DNA from: Monosporascus cannonballus
Taxonomy: Eukaryota; Ascomycota; Sordariomycetes; Xylariales
Length of the DNA: 64,000 nucleotides
Reading direction: 5' to 3'
Assembly: GCA_004154925.1 (NCBI GenBank)
Contig: QJNS01000707.1
Coordinates: 62,001 to 126,000 of the forward strand
The notes under the pieces are model-generated. The model had not been told where the DNA came from, searched no databases, and worked only from the letters and a program-made list of their open reading frames with translations. Positions 1 to 11,100 of this stretch are shown here, one piece after another; the stretch's first letter is position 1, and each line of letters opens with the position of its first letter. The translations under genes were made by a program, and so were the position numbers.

Positions 1-1642
1 GTCCTCTATGCCGAGGTCTGATACTGTTCTGGACTTCACTTCGATCTTCTGGTTGCTTCAAAATTCGGAAAGTCTCTCCAAGTAGGTCTTTTACTCGGGC
101 TGCCGATATCCTCCTCTCCTGGTCGATCTTCAAGACGGACTCCTCGAGCCTCCTCAACATGAACTCGACAGCCTTCGCTTCCCTGTATCCCCTAGAGCTT
201 GCACTTTTGATTAGTTTGTCATGCTCTTTCTCAATAGCTGGATGTACATCATTGGGAAGAAAGCCCGGGTTCGGAATGAAGAACCGATCGTAGTTGTCGG
301 CCTTGCGGTGGCGCATACGATGAGCCTGATATTGAAGTACACCATCTCTACCATCATCGAGGTAGGCGAACAATACACTGATCACACAGCCTAAGGACCA
401 CACGTCGCTAGAGGCGGTCATCCTTGGGTTCCGAAGCATCGATTCGGGCGCCAAATATGTGCCCTCACCACGGTTGTTCCTCGTTGGGTCGACAGACGGT
501 TCTAACCCGGGCGTCCGGCGTCGCACAAACCACCGATTGAAGTTTTTCTCCGCTTCGCTGTGCTCGTCGACGCGGCGCCTCTTCTTAACGCAAGACATCC
601 CAAAATCACTCAGCTTCCATATCCAGCGATTCTCCTCCTGGAAGAGTAGGATGTTATCCGGTTTGAGATCCATGTGGTAACACACGAGTTTGTCCAGATC
701 CGGCGTATCGATCCCCAGATGCAAGAAGCTCAAGCCGCCCGCAAGTCCCTCGGCGCAGCGGATATAGTTGGCCTTCGCTTCCTCAGTGTTGGGTGGCGTG
801 GTGTGGTGTTCCATCATGTACGCCCTGAGGTCACAGATCGCTAGGGGCATGAAAAGGCAATATGTTGTTGGACTGACCTCGAGGCCGCCGAAGCTCTCGA
901 GGATATTTTCGCTCCTCGAAGAGCTGCTAAGAATGGTCTCCATGATCTCCCTCTCCCTTTGGACACGGAACTCGGGAGTGATAACGTAGTCTTTACGGGC
1001 GATGTCCATCGGGGCAGTGTTCACGGTGAAAGGTGTGCTGCCTCGGGGATTAATGAAGTGCCCTTTCGCAACCCTCACCTTGTAGACCTTGCCGAATGAG
1101 CCCTCCGCGAGCGGCTGCTCTTCCAGGTAGGGAAGTCGGTAACGCTCAGGGTGTTCAATGCGCACTTCCTCCCTGTGTCGAAGCACAACTGTACAGAAAC
1201 ATGCCTGCGTGGTATAAAACCGATATGCGGTGATATCGTCTTCGAACACACATTCAAGCTGTTCCAAGTCGGCTGGTAAGGGGTACACTAAATGCTCTTC
1301 ATTCTTTCTAACCAACCATGCATCGCTGATTACAAGGCGGGTGGTAAAGGTTATGAGCGCATCAATAGGGCAACTAGCGAATATGAGGATAGCTAAGAAG
1401 CGCTGCAACCTTCTTTTCTTGACTGCGTCGACAAAGACCTCCTCAGTTAAGGCTGGGTGCGCTGCGAGGGAGCCTGATGACTTGATGCTCTGATAAACAA
1501 GTTTCAGGTTGTTTCGATGTAAGACAGCTTCAGCCGTACCTTTGGGAGCGAAGCGAAGCCTGTCGTCTTCTTTTCTTTCCAACTTCTGGTATATCTGCCT
1601 GTAGATGCCCCTGCAGAGACTGTCATAATCGACAGAAGCCAT
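1..1642 (-). CDS. Protein kinase domain protein, non-RD type (3' end beyond window)
   Basis: One uninterrupted frame runs from an ATG at 1642 to the window edge (at least 547 codons) and encodes a eukaryotic Ser/Thr kinase domain after about 170 residues without a recognisable domain. Seen: glycine loop EGSFGKVYK near residue 177, catalytic loop YHMDLKPDN near 317, DFG in KLSDFGMS near 343, GTYLAPES near 393 and SDVWSLGC near 410. The catalytic loop has HMD instead of HRD, so the Arg that normally contacts the phosphorylated activation loop is absent while the catalytic Asp, Lys and Asn remain; this predicts an active kinase without standard activation-loop control. The tail after the kinase core is charged and helical. 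Such kinases belong to expanded accessory families in Pezizomycotina, some linked to allorecognition or defence; substrate unknown. No intron is needed. It lies tail-first beyond a CorA-like gene on the same strand. Confidence 0.85.
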   Translation of the reverse strand, partial: MASVDYDSLCRGIYRQIYQKLERKEDDRLRFAPKGTAEAVLHRNNLKLVYQSIKSSGSLAAHPALTEEVFVDAVKKRRLQRFLAILIFASCPIDALITFTTRLVISDAWLVRKNEEHLVYPLPADLEQLECVFEDDITAYRFYTTQACFCTVVLRHREEVRIEHPERYRLPYLEEQPLAEGSFGKVYKVRVAKGHFINPRGSTPFTVNTAPMDIARKDYVITPEFRVQREREIMETILSSSSRSENILESFGGLEVSPTTYCLFMPLAICDLRAYMMEHHTTPPNTEEAKANYIRCAEGLAGGLSFLHLGIDTPDLDKLVCYHMDLKPDNILLFQEENRWIWKLSDFGMSCVKKRRRVDEHSEAEKNFNRWFVRRRTPGLEPSVDPTRNNRGEGTYLAPESMLRNPRMTASSDVWSLGCVISVLFAYLDDGRDGVLQYQAHRMRHRKADNYDRFFIPNPGFLPNDVHPAIEKEHDKLIKSASSRGYREAKAVEFMLRRLEESVLKIDQERRISAARVKDLLGETFRILKQPEDRSEVQNSIRPRHRG

Positions 1643-2123
1643 GCTTCAGCTCATGGTACGTACGAGCGCAGCTATCAGTGTTGTTCGAGACAGCAGACAC
1701 TGGGAAATCAGAAGATAGTCAGCAGACAGCTGGTGTTCTCCGTTCTGTTCACGTAGCGTTCTTCTGGATTTGAGCTTTCCAGCGTCATGTAGGCCCTTGC
1801 GGCTCAATAATAAGCGGCTGTGAGGCGGAGTCAATAACCTGTTGGGGCTGAGCTGCGACTTCCACGGAACGGGTTCTAATTAGGGAGTCGACTGCAGATT
1901 GGCCGACGTTCCGACCTGCTTCTACATTCGTCATAAAGCCAAGCTGTACGATCGGTATTGCACCAACCCGGACAGAGTAGAGCGCGCATGAGGTGGCTGA
2001 AGACTCTTTCACAATGATCTGGTTTGGAATTGTGCGAATGCGCGCATACCTTGCTCTTTCTGACCAATGCATTTATGGTAAGGATCGACTGGTAGCGCCC
2101 ACACTGTTCATTTCCATTTCTCA
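1643..2123. other. Intergenic stretch, no gene seen
   Basis: Between the kinase start and the CorA-like stop there are only short overlapping open frames without conserved motifs. It should contain the kinase promoter and the CorA-like 3' UTR. No TATA box or repeat stands out. Confidence 0.5.
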
Positions 2124-3843
2124 TCAGATTGGCAACCTCTGCAGATCAATACTACCAGATTGATCCTTCAGTGTAAACCGCCTAGCCAAATGTCTGAAAT
2201 CCCCCAAATGGACTCTGGGGGCGAGCCTTGTGAATAGCTGGCCATCACGCCTCAGCAACCAATAGTACGAGGCGAAAGTGGCGGCCGTCAACAGGACCGC
2301 GAACACTACAAATATCCATATCATTGATGAGCCAACAATGCGCCCGCTCTCATTGTCCAGGTCAAAAAAATTCATGCCGAAGAATGTCTACGGTAAGGTC
2401 TGTTAGCAAGTCAAGAGGCGGCGCGCCTTATCAATGCGTTGGTATAGACTTACGGCTACGAATGAAGCAGGTAGATAGAATAGCGTCAACATCGTGATGA
2501 ACACGGCCGATTTGTTCAGCTGTAGCATGGTTCCATTCTGTTCCTTGGCCACCACCTGATCTCGGAACGATAGTGTATCAGACAGCAGGGTGGCCGTCGC
2601 CTGTGTGCGTTGCTGTAAATACGCTGCAGTGCGAGAATAGGCTCGGCAGTTACTGTACTGGTTCCTCAGTTGGATTGTGAGTTGGCGAGTCTCGAATGGG
2701 AGGGTCCTCAATAACGGGTGCTCGTCCAGAAGCACATAGAGCTCCTTCAAAGTATCGATTGCATGACCCAGGATAGCAGGCACTTGGAGGAAGCGGTTTT
2801 GAAGGCTAACCAGGGTGCTCAGGTTGTCATACCCTACCCTGAGTTCTTTATCGATGTATGTTGAGAACGTAGTGCCAGACTGTGCAATTAATCAGCAAAT
2901 TACGATCATTAACAGTACAACGTTGACGCACTATAGGTAAAAATTTGCGCTCCAAATCGGCGATGTACCGTCTCCAGGCCGGGAGATAAGCAGAGAATAC
3001 GATGTCGTGAAGCCAGAACGGCCCCTTCAAGTTTCCAGAATGACAGGCGGTAAGGTACTGCTCGGCTCTCTGGTGGGCTAATGAATCTACTGCGGGGCTG
3101 AGCAACACGAACACGCTCTGGCGAGTCTGTGTGTTGTAGCAGTGATAGACAGCAGTCTGCCGCATAGCCCACCTATTCTCGCTCTCCTTGAGCTCGGGGT
3201 AACGTATGGTGTACGAGATCTCTAATTTGCACTTAGACGCCGCCCATATCGGGGTTAGCAAGAGGCACGTAGCTCACCAATACGGGATTCTTCGATGATT
3301 TGCGTGTAGGGGTAGCAGAAGGCCTCCTCGGAGTCCATATTGCGATTGTAAAAGCAAGACGGCAAGCTCCAGAATGAAGGATTTATGTCATGCTCTGTGA
3401 CAATGCGATTCAGCATGGTCTTGGTGACCTGCAGTGGCCTCCAGGAGTTCCGTTGGCATATTGATCTGGGATGACTTGTCAATGACGGGCCTGTGAGGCG
3501 AAAGGAAGTGTTTTTACATGAAGCGACATGTGAAGCATCTGCTGTCGGGTCTGTCGAAGAAACTGCCTAGGTCTTCGAGGCTTGAGAATTGACAGGAGCG
3601 CGTCGCCGGCGACAGGCCCTGAGGATTGGGAGGAAGTGCATCAATGAGTTTCACCGACTCGGATACCTTGTCAACGAAGCATCCCTCCAACGTTTTGACG
3701 TCCATTGAAACGAGGTTGGTTGACGATAAGTAATCGATTGAATTCTTGGTTTGCCTTTTCTGAGCGACTAGAGCTCGGTCTCTACAGTCGAGAACAACGA
3801 TGGATCCGGTAGGTATGATATTCCACAATGATATTTTGCTCAT
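2124..3843 (-). CDS. CorA-like two-TM membrane protein, fungal accessory family
   Basis: Five exons give an in-frame 497-aa protein: 3518-3843, 3278-3465, 2932-3221, 2454-2879, 2124-2387. All introns have GT..AG ends (52, 56, 52 and 66 nt). Exon 2 contains the family blocks QRNSW, NPSFW and LPSCFYNRN; exon 3 has ENRWAMRQTAVYH and WLHDIVFSAYLPAWRR; exon 4 ends in TM1 (ITMLTLFYLPASFVA). The fourth junction restores TFFGMNFFDL, including the GMN signature of CorA-type channels at residues 414-416; TM2 is about 433-455 (WIFVVFAVLLTAATFASYYW). The C-terminus is cytosolic and basic. True CorA proteins are Mg2+ channels; these fungal relatives have an unrelated large N-terminal part and no proven transport role. 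The start is the ATG at 3843; a longer frame only offers TTG. Same strand and spacing as the flanking kinase and small gene. Confidence 0.85.
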
Positions 3844-4109
3844 TTGGACCACGGTCAATTTGAAACCCCCGGGACTACTTATTATTAAATCCCGACCAAC
3901 CGAAAATGCCTACTTCAAGAAAGGCTTGATGAAAGGCGTAATGACAAACCGCCCAGAGGTCGGCTGTGCCCGCTGCTAAGCCCCCGGTCCGGCCCTCACT
4001 CGCTTGACCCTTAGCCACCACTCTGCTCCCTTAGTTGTCGCGGATTTCACTAATCATCGGTCAGCGAGAGAGCGCAAGCAGGTGACTTGAGCGGTCGTCA
4101 CTGGGTTCC

Positions 4110-4459
4110 TTACTCAATCTTTTCCTGATTCGGGCAAGTAAAGCGTGTTAGTGATCTGATCTCGTAAGACGAAGGACTTGCGTCGACGATGGATGCATAA
4201 GTAAGTATGTATCAACTCACTTCGGCTACTTTCTCCGGGACGATGAAGCACCACTGGTCGTCTTTCATCTGCGGTTCATGGTTAGTAGTTTTGGGATGCA
4301 TGACATAGCTGCATTTCGTCTTGAATGCCTTACCTCAATTTGAAAATTTTTGTGTCCCGGGAAAAGTTGTTCTAAGAGCTTCTGCAGTTTCGCCTTTTTG
4401 AGATATCGTGCTGTAACGTTCTGCGTTGATCCGCTCATGCTGGGGTTTCGCTCAGTCAT
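4110..4459 (-). CDS. Small conserved-looking fungal protein, 62 aa, unknown function
   Basis: Three exons (4334-4459, 4221-4268, 4110-4124) join in frame to a 62-aa protein. Intron 1 (65 nt) has GTAAGG, an ACTAAC branch site and CGCAG; intron 2 (96 nt) has GTGAGT, CACTAAC and ATCAG. The product is basic in its first half (ARYLKKAKLQKLLEQLFPG) and continues through FQIE, MKDDQWCFIVPEKVAE. It has no signal peptide, TM segment or known domain. The pattern of a short helix followed by a beta-rich tail resembles small orphan proteins found beside kinases and CorA-like genes in Pezizomycotina, but I cannot name the family. If intron 2 is retained, the protein ends two codons later (VS, stop), so the last exon matters little. 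Head-to-tail with the CorA-like gene, 266 bp upstream of its start. Confidence 0.6.
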
Positions 4460-5602
4460 TCACTCAAAATGGACGATGACCAGCAGGAGGCATTTGGGTG
4501 AGCCGAGAGTATATTAATATATGTATGCGCCAGTAGACCTCAGAGACTCCATATGCTACGAAGTTAAGTAATCCAAGACACGTGTACTTCAGTTATTACA
4601 GGAGTCACGTTCTCTTTTCGAGCACGTGGGAATAGTCATGTCTTTGCAGGCTGCTTTCAAATGATATTGGTCGAGGATGCCTTCGCCAAATTAGGAGCAG
4701 TCAATTTTGTCGGCGCCTAGGCAGATGCTTAAGCTTGAAGTACGCACGCCAAGTTAAGGCAACCAACCATACTCTATAGATATAGTACCGGAGGTGGGCT
4801 TCAACCTAAAGTATAGAAACCCCACCTATCCCCGGTGGCCAGAGTAGGCGAAGTGCCCCATCCAGTGCGCAGAATACCTAGGGAATGCGGTGACCGGCGC
4901 CAACCGCTCTCCGACCAGCCCCCTCTTAAACCTGGGGTCTGTTCTCCAGTGAAATCTAGACCCCAAAGTTGCTATGTCATATCTCGCTAACGGCTTTACA
5001 TTGTCGTCCTTAGGCGATCTCGTGTGCGCGTAGCATGACCGAAATCCATTCTCGGCGCGCTATTCACGAATACCGCAGGAGGTTTGACTACCCTCAGGGC
5101 CAGCTGAAAGTCCTGATATATACGTAGAATATCAACGAAGCGAAAAGGTTAGCATGCCTGTCAACAAATTGCTGATATAGAATTGCTTATTTTAAGACTT
5201 GCGCATATGAGCTCTCGATATGTATGGCCTCGCTTCGAGACAGTCGCACCACAAATTCCGTCTCAGTGTCAGGAAAATCAATCTCTGTGAATATCCATTT
5301 CTTGGGAGGGCCTTCTTACTCTCAGCCTTCAAAGCTATCCCTGAATCCTACGTGTGTGATTGCAAGGCCAGTATTGGATGCACGCTGTACCATACAACCC
5401 CCCGGCCTTCAGCCGCTTATAAGTGCTCCACCCCAACGCAATCACGGCGAACCCTTCCCTTAGCTGGATTCCCATACGCAAAAGTAGTAAGGGACACATT
5501 TTGCGCAGCTTCACCAGTGAATTCCGTGGGCAGTGACTGAACGAATATTCACTACCGTAGTGCGGTTCATTTGATGGGCAACGCTTGGATACTTCCCGAA
5601 CA
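4460..5602. other. Intergenic stretch between divergent genes
   Basis: This shared upstream region of the small minus-strand gene and the plus-strand permease has no convincing open frame. It contains AT-rich patches (around 4505-4530 and 5170-5200), plausible as promoter sequence. No repeats or RNA genes recognised. Confidence 0.5.
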
Positions 5603-8197
5603 ATGACGCAGTCATTGCCCGCCCGGGTCCCCGACTGGGTTCCGGACTGGTTTCCCGACTGGGTTATCGGAGCTAACAATGGCGAGCCAGACAGAGAGCA
5701 TGCGACGGAGACGGTAGCACGCCCCGAGCCTAACGCGATACTGGCCACCTCGAGCCTTTTACCCTCAAGCCATACTCCGGATACCTCATCCGATATCGAT
5801 CTTCACAATGTAGCGACCCAAGTGAGGAAAGAGAGGACCATCGCCATAACCCAAAACCAGAATAGGACGGTTCAGAGAAAACTGCAGGGGATTCACTTGT
5901 TTGTAAGTCCCTTAAACCAGCCGCGCCCAAAAAAGCTAGCTTAACTATAGGCAAGATGATCACCATTAATGCGACGCTCGGTACTGGGCTTTACTGGCGC
6001 GGTGGCCTAATCCTACAGCTCGGCGGCCCGTTAGCCGTCTTGCTCTCATTCCTTCTCCTTGGGTTATTAGCCTGGGCCGTCATGCAATGCATCACGGAGA
6101 TGCTCTGTATATGGCCTATACCGGGAGCTCTGTCTATGTACGTCAGCGAGTTCGTGGATGAAGAACTAGGCGTTGCAGTTGGTATTGCGTATTGGTATGT
6201 ATCGCACGTATAAGCGTCAGCATCCCCCGCTCATGAGACTAGGTTCACTTACTCGGTCTCTTTTGCGGCTATCATTGTTACTTCGGCGGCAGAAATGCAT
6301 TATTGGACAGACGGAAAGCCCTCGATAGACGGGGGAGTCAGTAAGTCGCCCGAGACGCTTGTTTGATACGAATCCTCAACCCCTTTCTTAAATGACCCTC
6401 AATTTGCCGTGTCGGAGGCCTCCTTTCACTAAGCCCAGCCCGGCAAATGGTCAATGACTAACTTTCTCTGTAATGCAGTGTTCTTTCTTATACCTCTAGT
6501 GTTGATTATCTTAAACGCACTGAACATCACGGTAAGCATACCGCTCATGTTTTGCCATCAATGCGAAGGCGCCTTGCTGAGCCCTGGCAAGACTTATGGA
6601 CACATTGAAGTGTTTACCGGCAGCGCGAAGGTCATATTCTTTTTCATTATAATGATTATACTTATAGCCATCAGTGTTGGAGGTAAGTTCTATCCTCTGA
6701 ACTTTACCCTAGCCTATCAACTGACCATCCATCACCAGTTGGCGGGAAAGGCGGCGCTCATGCAGACCGTGGGTAGATCTTTCCGATCCTGAGACCTGTA
6801 CAGTAGGGAGTTGACACGAGTAAGATTGGACAAACCTAGCTAGCATCGGCAACTTCGACACTCAGGCTGCGGCGAATTGGGGCACTGCTTTGCTGTAAGT
6901 CCGACCTGGAGCCCCGTTTGCTTCACACTCTATAAGACTAATGGTATGCAGAATGTCCATGTCGACAGCTGCCTTCTCATATGTCGGCGTCGAGATAGTC
7001 GCAGCCTCTGCCATGGAAATCAGGTGGCCCAAATCCAAAGAGCGGACGGACTCGGATTTGTCATCACACTCGGAGTTATCGTCACTGATAGGTAAGACGG
7101 TCAAGTTCTCCGCCATCTGGATCTCGGTTCTCGCCACGATAACCTACAGCGTAAGCGGGATACTCGTCTCCTTCAATCTGCCGCGCAACTCCTGTCGGCT
7201 GCCCCGGTTTAGCTGGGCGCCAAGCGAGGCCTGTGAGGTCCAGGAAGCCGAGGCGAAGACATCCTCGGCCTTTGTCACCATCGCCGACCTCTCAGAGATT
7301 CCCGGTCTGGCGCATGTCTTCAACTTCTTCCTGGTCTTCACGGCTCTGACCTGCGCGATGACGAACCTGTACGTCGCCTCGCGGTCCCTATTCGGACTCA
7401 CTAGCCGGCTGGACGACAGCCCGGGCCAGCCCTGGTTCCTGCGTGCCCTCGCCTGGCTCGGAAAGACCAACAAGCACAAGGTGCCCATGCGGGCCATGGT
7501 CACCTCTGCCCTTGCGTTCGTCTGGGTTCCGTTTCTGAGGCTCGAAGGAGGGGAGGCGAGCAACAACATCTCTAGCGTGCGTGTCTCTCCCGACACGGTA
7601 AAGTATAGTTCGTGCTAATGTCCTTATTAGTTCATCGAAGTACTGGGTAACATGGGATCCAACGGCGTTATTATTGTCTGGGCATGCGAATGCGTAGCGT
7701 TCCTTCGATTCTATTACTGGTGGGTCGAGGCAGACATCCCAGGGCCCAGGGAATCGAGACTAACCTCTCTCTCTATCTCAGTATCAAGCGACACCGATGG
7801 ATCCTCCAGGAACGCAGGGTGCCTCAGGTCCGACGCTGGATTTATGAGGACCGTGACTACCCGTACCGTAGCCATCTCCAGCCCTTCACAGGTTACATGG
7901 CTCTCATCGGCTGCTTATTTCTTCTCTTTGTGTCCAATGGCGCATTTCTGTGGAACGGTCCCCACCCCGAGCCATTCCTCTCCTCATATCTGATTGTAAG
8001 GAGATTGTCCTCTAACATATGTTTGAGTATGAGCATTAATGGTTGGCTGATCTTGTCAGGTGATTATCTTCTTGGGTATATGGATCCTATTGAAGTTCAT
8101 TCGTGACGCAAGGTGGTCACTGGTGGATCTTTCGAATCCTAATAGAGTTATTCAGAAGATTCGGAATCTCCATGATATTCGGCAAGGCGCGAGGTAG
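5603..8197 (+). CDS. Amino-acid/GABA-type permease (APC family), 11 exons
   Basis: Plasma-membrane amino-acid transporter of the APC superfamily. Exons: 5603-5902, 5956-6194, 6243-6340, 6479-6531, 6592-6682, 6739-6772, 6844-6894, 6952-7576, 7631-7719, 7782-7995, 8060-8197; the lengths keep one frame (about 643 aa). Seen: cytosolic N-terminus, TM1 block TINATLGTGLYWRGG, then AVMQCITEMLCIWPIPGAL, WFTYSVSFAAIIVTSA, FFLIPLVLIILNALNI, YGHIEVFTGSAK, AAFSYVGVEIVAASA, FLVFTALTCAMTNLYVASR, KVPMRAMVTSALAF, NMGSNGVIIVWACEC and a C-terminal tail ending HDIRQGAR. Family members carry amino acids, GABA or choline; the substrate cannot be read here. The first intron (5903-5955) and fourth (6532-6591) stay in frame only with an AAG acceptor; the fourth is a stopless multiple of three and could be retained. 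A PDW micro-repeat lies near the N-terminus. Start chosen at the first ATG of the frame. Confidence 0.85.
5627..5667 (+). repeat. Short tandem repeat in permease N-terminus (PDW units)
   Basis: A roughly 12-bp unit of the form CCNGACTGGNTT is repeated three times and encodes VPDW, VPDW, FPDW in the cytosolic tail of the permease. This is likely slippage-generated length variation outside the transport core. Confidence 0.7.
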
Positions 8198-11100
8198 CTA
8201 TAATAGAAGTCGGCGGCATTTTCTGAGATCTTCCGTCATTTTGGCAATGGATGAAGCCTTTCTGACCAGTACTCTGTTTCAATATGTAATAGCCTGTTGC
8301 CTTTCTATCCCGATTCCCTAGTTATTTACATGACTTTAGATGCTTCAGGCCAGCACACCCTCACATTCTCCTGAAAAGCTCCTTACGTGGTAAAAGCTGA
8401 CTGTACGTTCCAATGATGCCAATAGGGGCATATTTATTGTCGAATCAAATGACGATGTCCCTGGGGCACAGAGCTAAGCACTCTTTACCATGTGCCTTAG
8501 CCTTGAACGTTCTGGTTCTTCAGCGAATCCGTTGTGTGAGATTCACTGCACCTAGAGGGGCCCTCATAAAGCTTGCTAGCGTAAGGTGAAGCCTCGCCAT
8601 CCTGTATGTATGATCGGGGCATTAAAGCTCGAATTCCAACTGCCAAAAACTGTCCGTTCGTCTCCCCTGGTATATAGGAATCGTAACAGACTTATGAACG
8701 AGTCAAACGCAATTCAACGCGGCCACACTCTCAACGCGGCCGAAGGGCCGCTCCGGTGAGTCCTCTGCAGCACCCTGTCCAGCATTGCTGATCAATACGT
8801 CCACCTTTGGGTCCCTTTTCCGAACCTCGCCGCCAGTACCTCGGCGACACCGGGCAGAGAGGGGCCCCACTGAACAGTCTGGACAGTTTTCCCGGGTCCT
8901 TCGATACGTTCGAATGCTGACCTCCGAGGTTTGAATCACGCTCATGCTCCCTTAGACGAGGCTGGGTGCGTGATTATTAGGAGCAAGTGTGACTAGGATA
9001 GCTCCTTGGAAGCAATGTTTGGGCAGTGATCATGACCCGATGCTCCACTTTCGCAGTTCTCAGTACGTTTCTACAAACACCAGAAGCCGTAATAAACGCC
9101 AACATAGGTATGTCAAGGTTCCATCGCTGATGTCGTCCGTACAGGCCTTACTATTATTGTTTTCGTCATAAGATGCTGAGAATGGCCAGTGATATCGTTG
9201 ATGCCGCTGCTGCATTGCTGACCACAGGTGCAACTGATGCTGTGTAACACTGTAGCAACCGAATAAGCACCCGCCTGTTGTCACAGTGAGACAGCGCTGT
9301 ACATACCTGCAACGTTGGCATACAAGTATCAGACGCCATCCAATGGGCTATTGCGGATGGCGTGATGGTTGGAATACCTAAAACCTGGGTAGGACTATGT
9401 GAAAGGACTCGACGCAACTGGGTAGAGCAGGGCTTAAAGCCATGATGATTTATTACTCCATGCAGTGGCGCCGGCGGTTGGGGCATCGTAGTGGAGGGGT
9501 GAGAAAGCCCGCTTACGACCCAGTCGCCCAGTCAGACTATCATGTCAAGGCATTGTCCCCTGAAACACGTGGCATGGCGTTGATTAGCTCGGCGTAGGAA
9601 AGGCTTCTTACAACGGAATATGGTACATAGGTGTGACATACATCACCATGGTGCAGCACGTTAATGCAAGGACTTATCACATCAACCGATCGTCAATCTC
9701 CCAAATCACCATTCCCCCCTGTCTCCCTGTGGAACTTTTCTCGAAGGCTTCCGTTTCAAGCACCCGGCGATGTCACATATGACGAACCGAATGGGCACGC
9801 TGGTATGCTCGCTTTCGTCTTCTCCGTCGATGAGCGAAATTTGGGACACTGTAGGTTACATAGGCGGTGTTAAACAACAAGGCTGCCTCATTGCAACTGC
9901 TATTAGAATACAAGGGATCGACAGAAGGCTTCTCCATAAGAAGTCTGAAGCTACGGGAAACAGGACGTTCGGGGCCCTAGCGGATATGCTTGTTGCTGCA
10001 GGTATGTGACCATCCCTCTCATGTGTACCATAAAGGCGGCGCAGGGTGTGGCACCAACGAGATGAGAGCCTGGTGAGAGGCGTTCCCCGGTTCATGGGTT
10101 GGAATTACCTAGTACTCTCGACGTTTTCCTGTTTTCGAAGTCCAAGTGGCGCAGCGGGCAGGAAGTCAAGATCCGGATTCCTACGTTGCTGTACCGCAAC
10201 GGCAGGCGGTGGTCAATGAATATGGCACAGTCGACACTTATATCAGGACCATTCCGTTCGGACCCAACTTCCAAAATTTATAGTATATCAATAACAACGT
10301 TAATGCATCATATTTTACACACGCTTTATGCGCAGGCTAATGCTTTATTCAAGCATTATATTAGTTTTCTCCGTAATGGAAGAAGGAAACGTTCAGGCCA
10401 AGACGAACAATTGGTGTTATGTGGGTCGATTGGAAGGTGTGCCATAAATTCTGACCACCGCCTGAACGGGTAGCAAAACTCTTTCGCTCCGCCACATCGC
10501 CCCATGTCGCCTCCGTATCTCTGGTGAACGTCGCTGCGGCCTCCCGTCGTAAGAGGTCGAGATAAAAACTACCCTATCAAGTACCCGTGGGGCGCGTTAG
10601 AAGCAACACGATACTGATATCGGGGTGGAGTATCTTTGAGTGCATTCATTAATTGCACTCATGTATCGCACAAATAGGCCCGAACACCTGACTGGGTGGT
10701 TTAACTTACCCTTGATACTTAGTGCGATCGATGTATGCATGCCGCACGGCGCTAAGACAGGGGAACGGATCACCAAGGGTGCTCCGCCCCTTGGCATTGG
10801 GGTCATGCGTCGAACAATTCTCGAAGTCTGCCTGTTTAACAAACTCAATGCATACCGTTACGACTCGAGCAAGGCGCTCAAGGCCTGGAACCGCACCCTA
10901 TTCGAGGACATTAAGGGTGTTTTCACCTCATGGGATCTCGAGCAGAACTCCGCCAGGACATTTAGCTGAGATGTTTATATCAAACCGCCCCGCGCCTAAA
11001 TAGCTGCTTTCTAGATCCTATCCAGTGTCAGGTTGTAAGAAGATATGGGGTAATATGGGGGTCAGAACTCTCGGCCGAAGTGGTGCAGACACTAGTTGGT

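Noticed and set aside
10597..10969. Frame containing KALKAWNRTLFEDIKG, reminiscent of the linker helix of LINE reverse transcriptases
   Set aside because: No reverse transcriptase or endonuclease motif nearby in any frame; a 20-residue resemblance is too weak.
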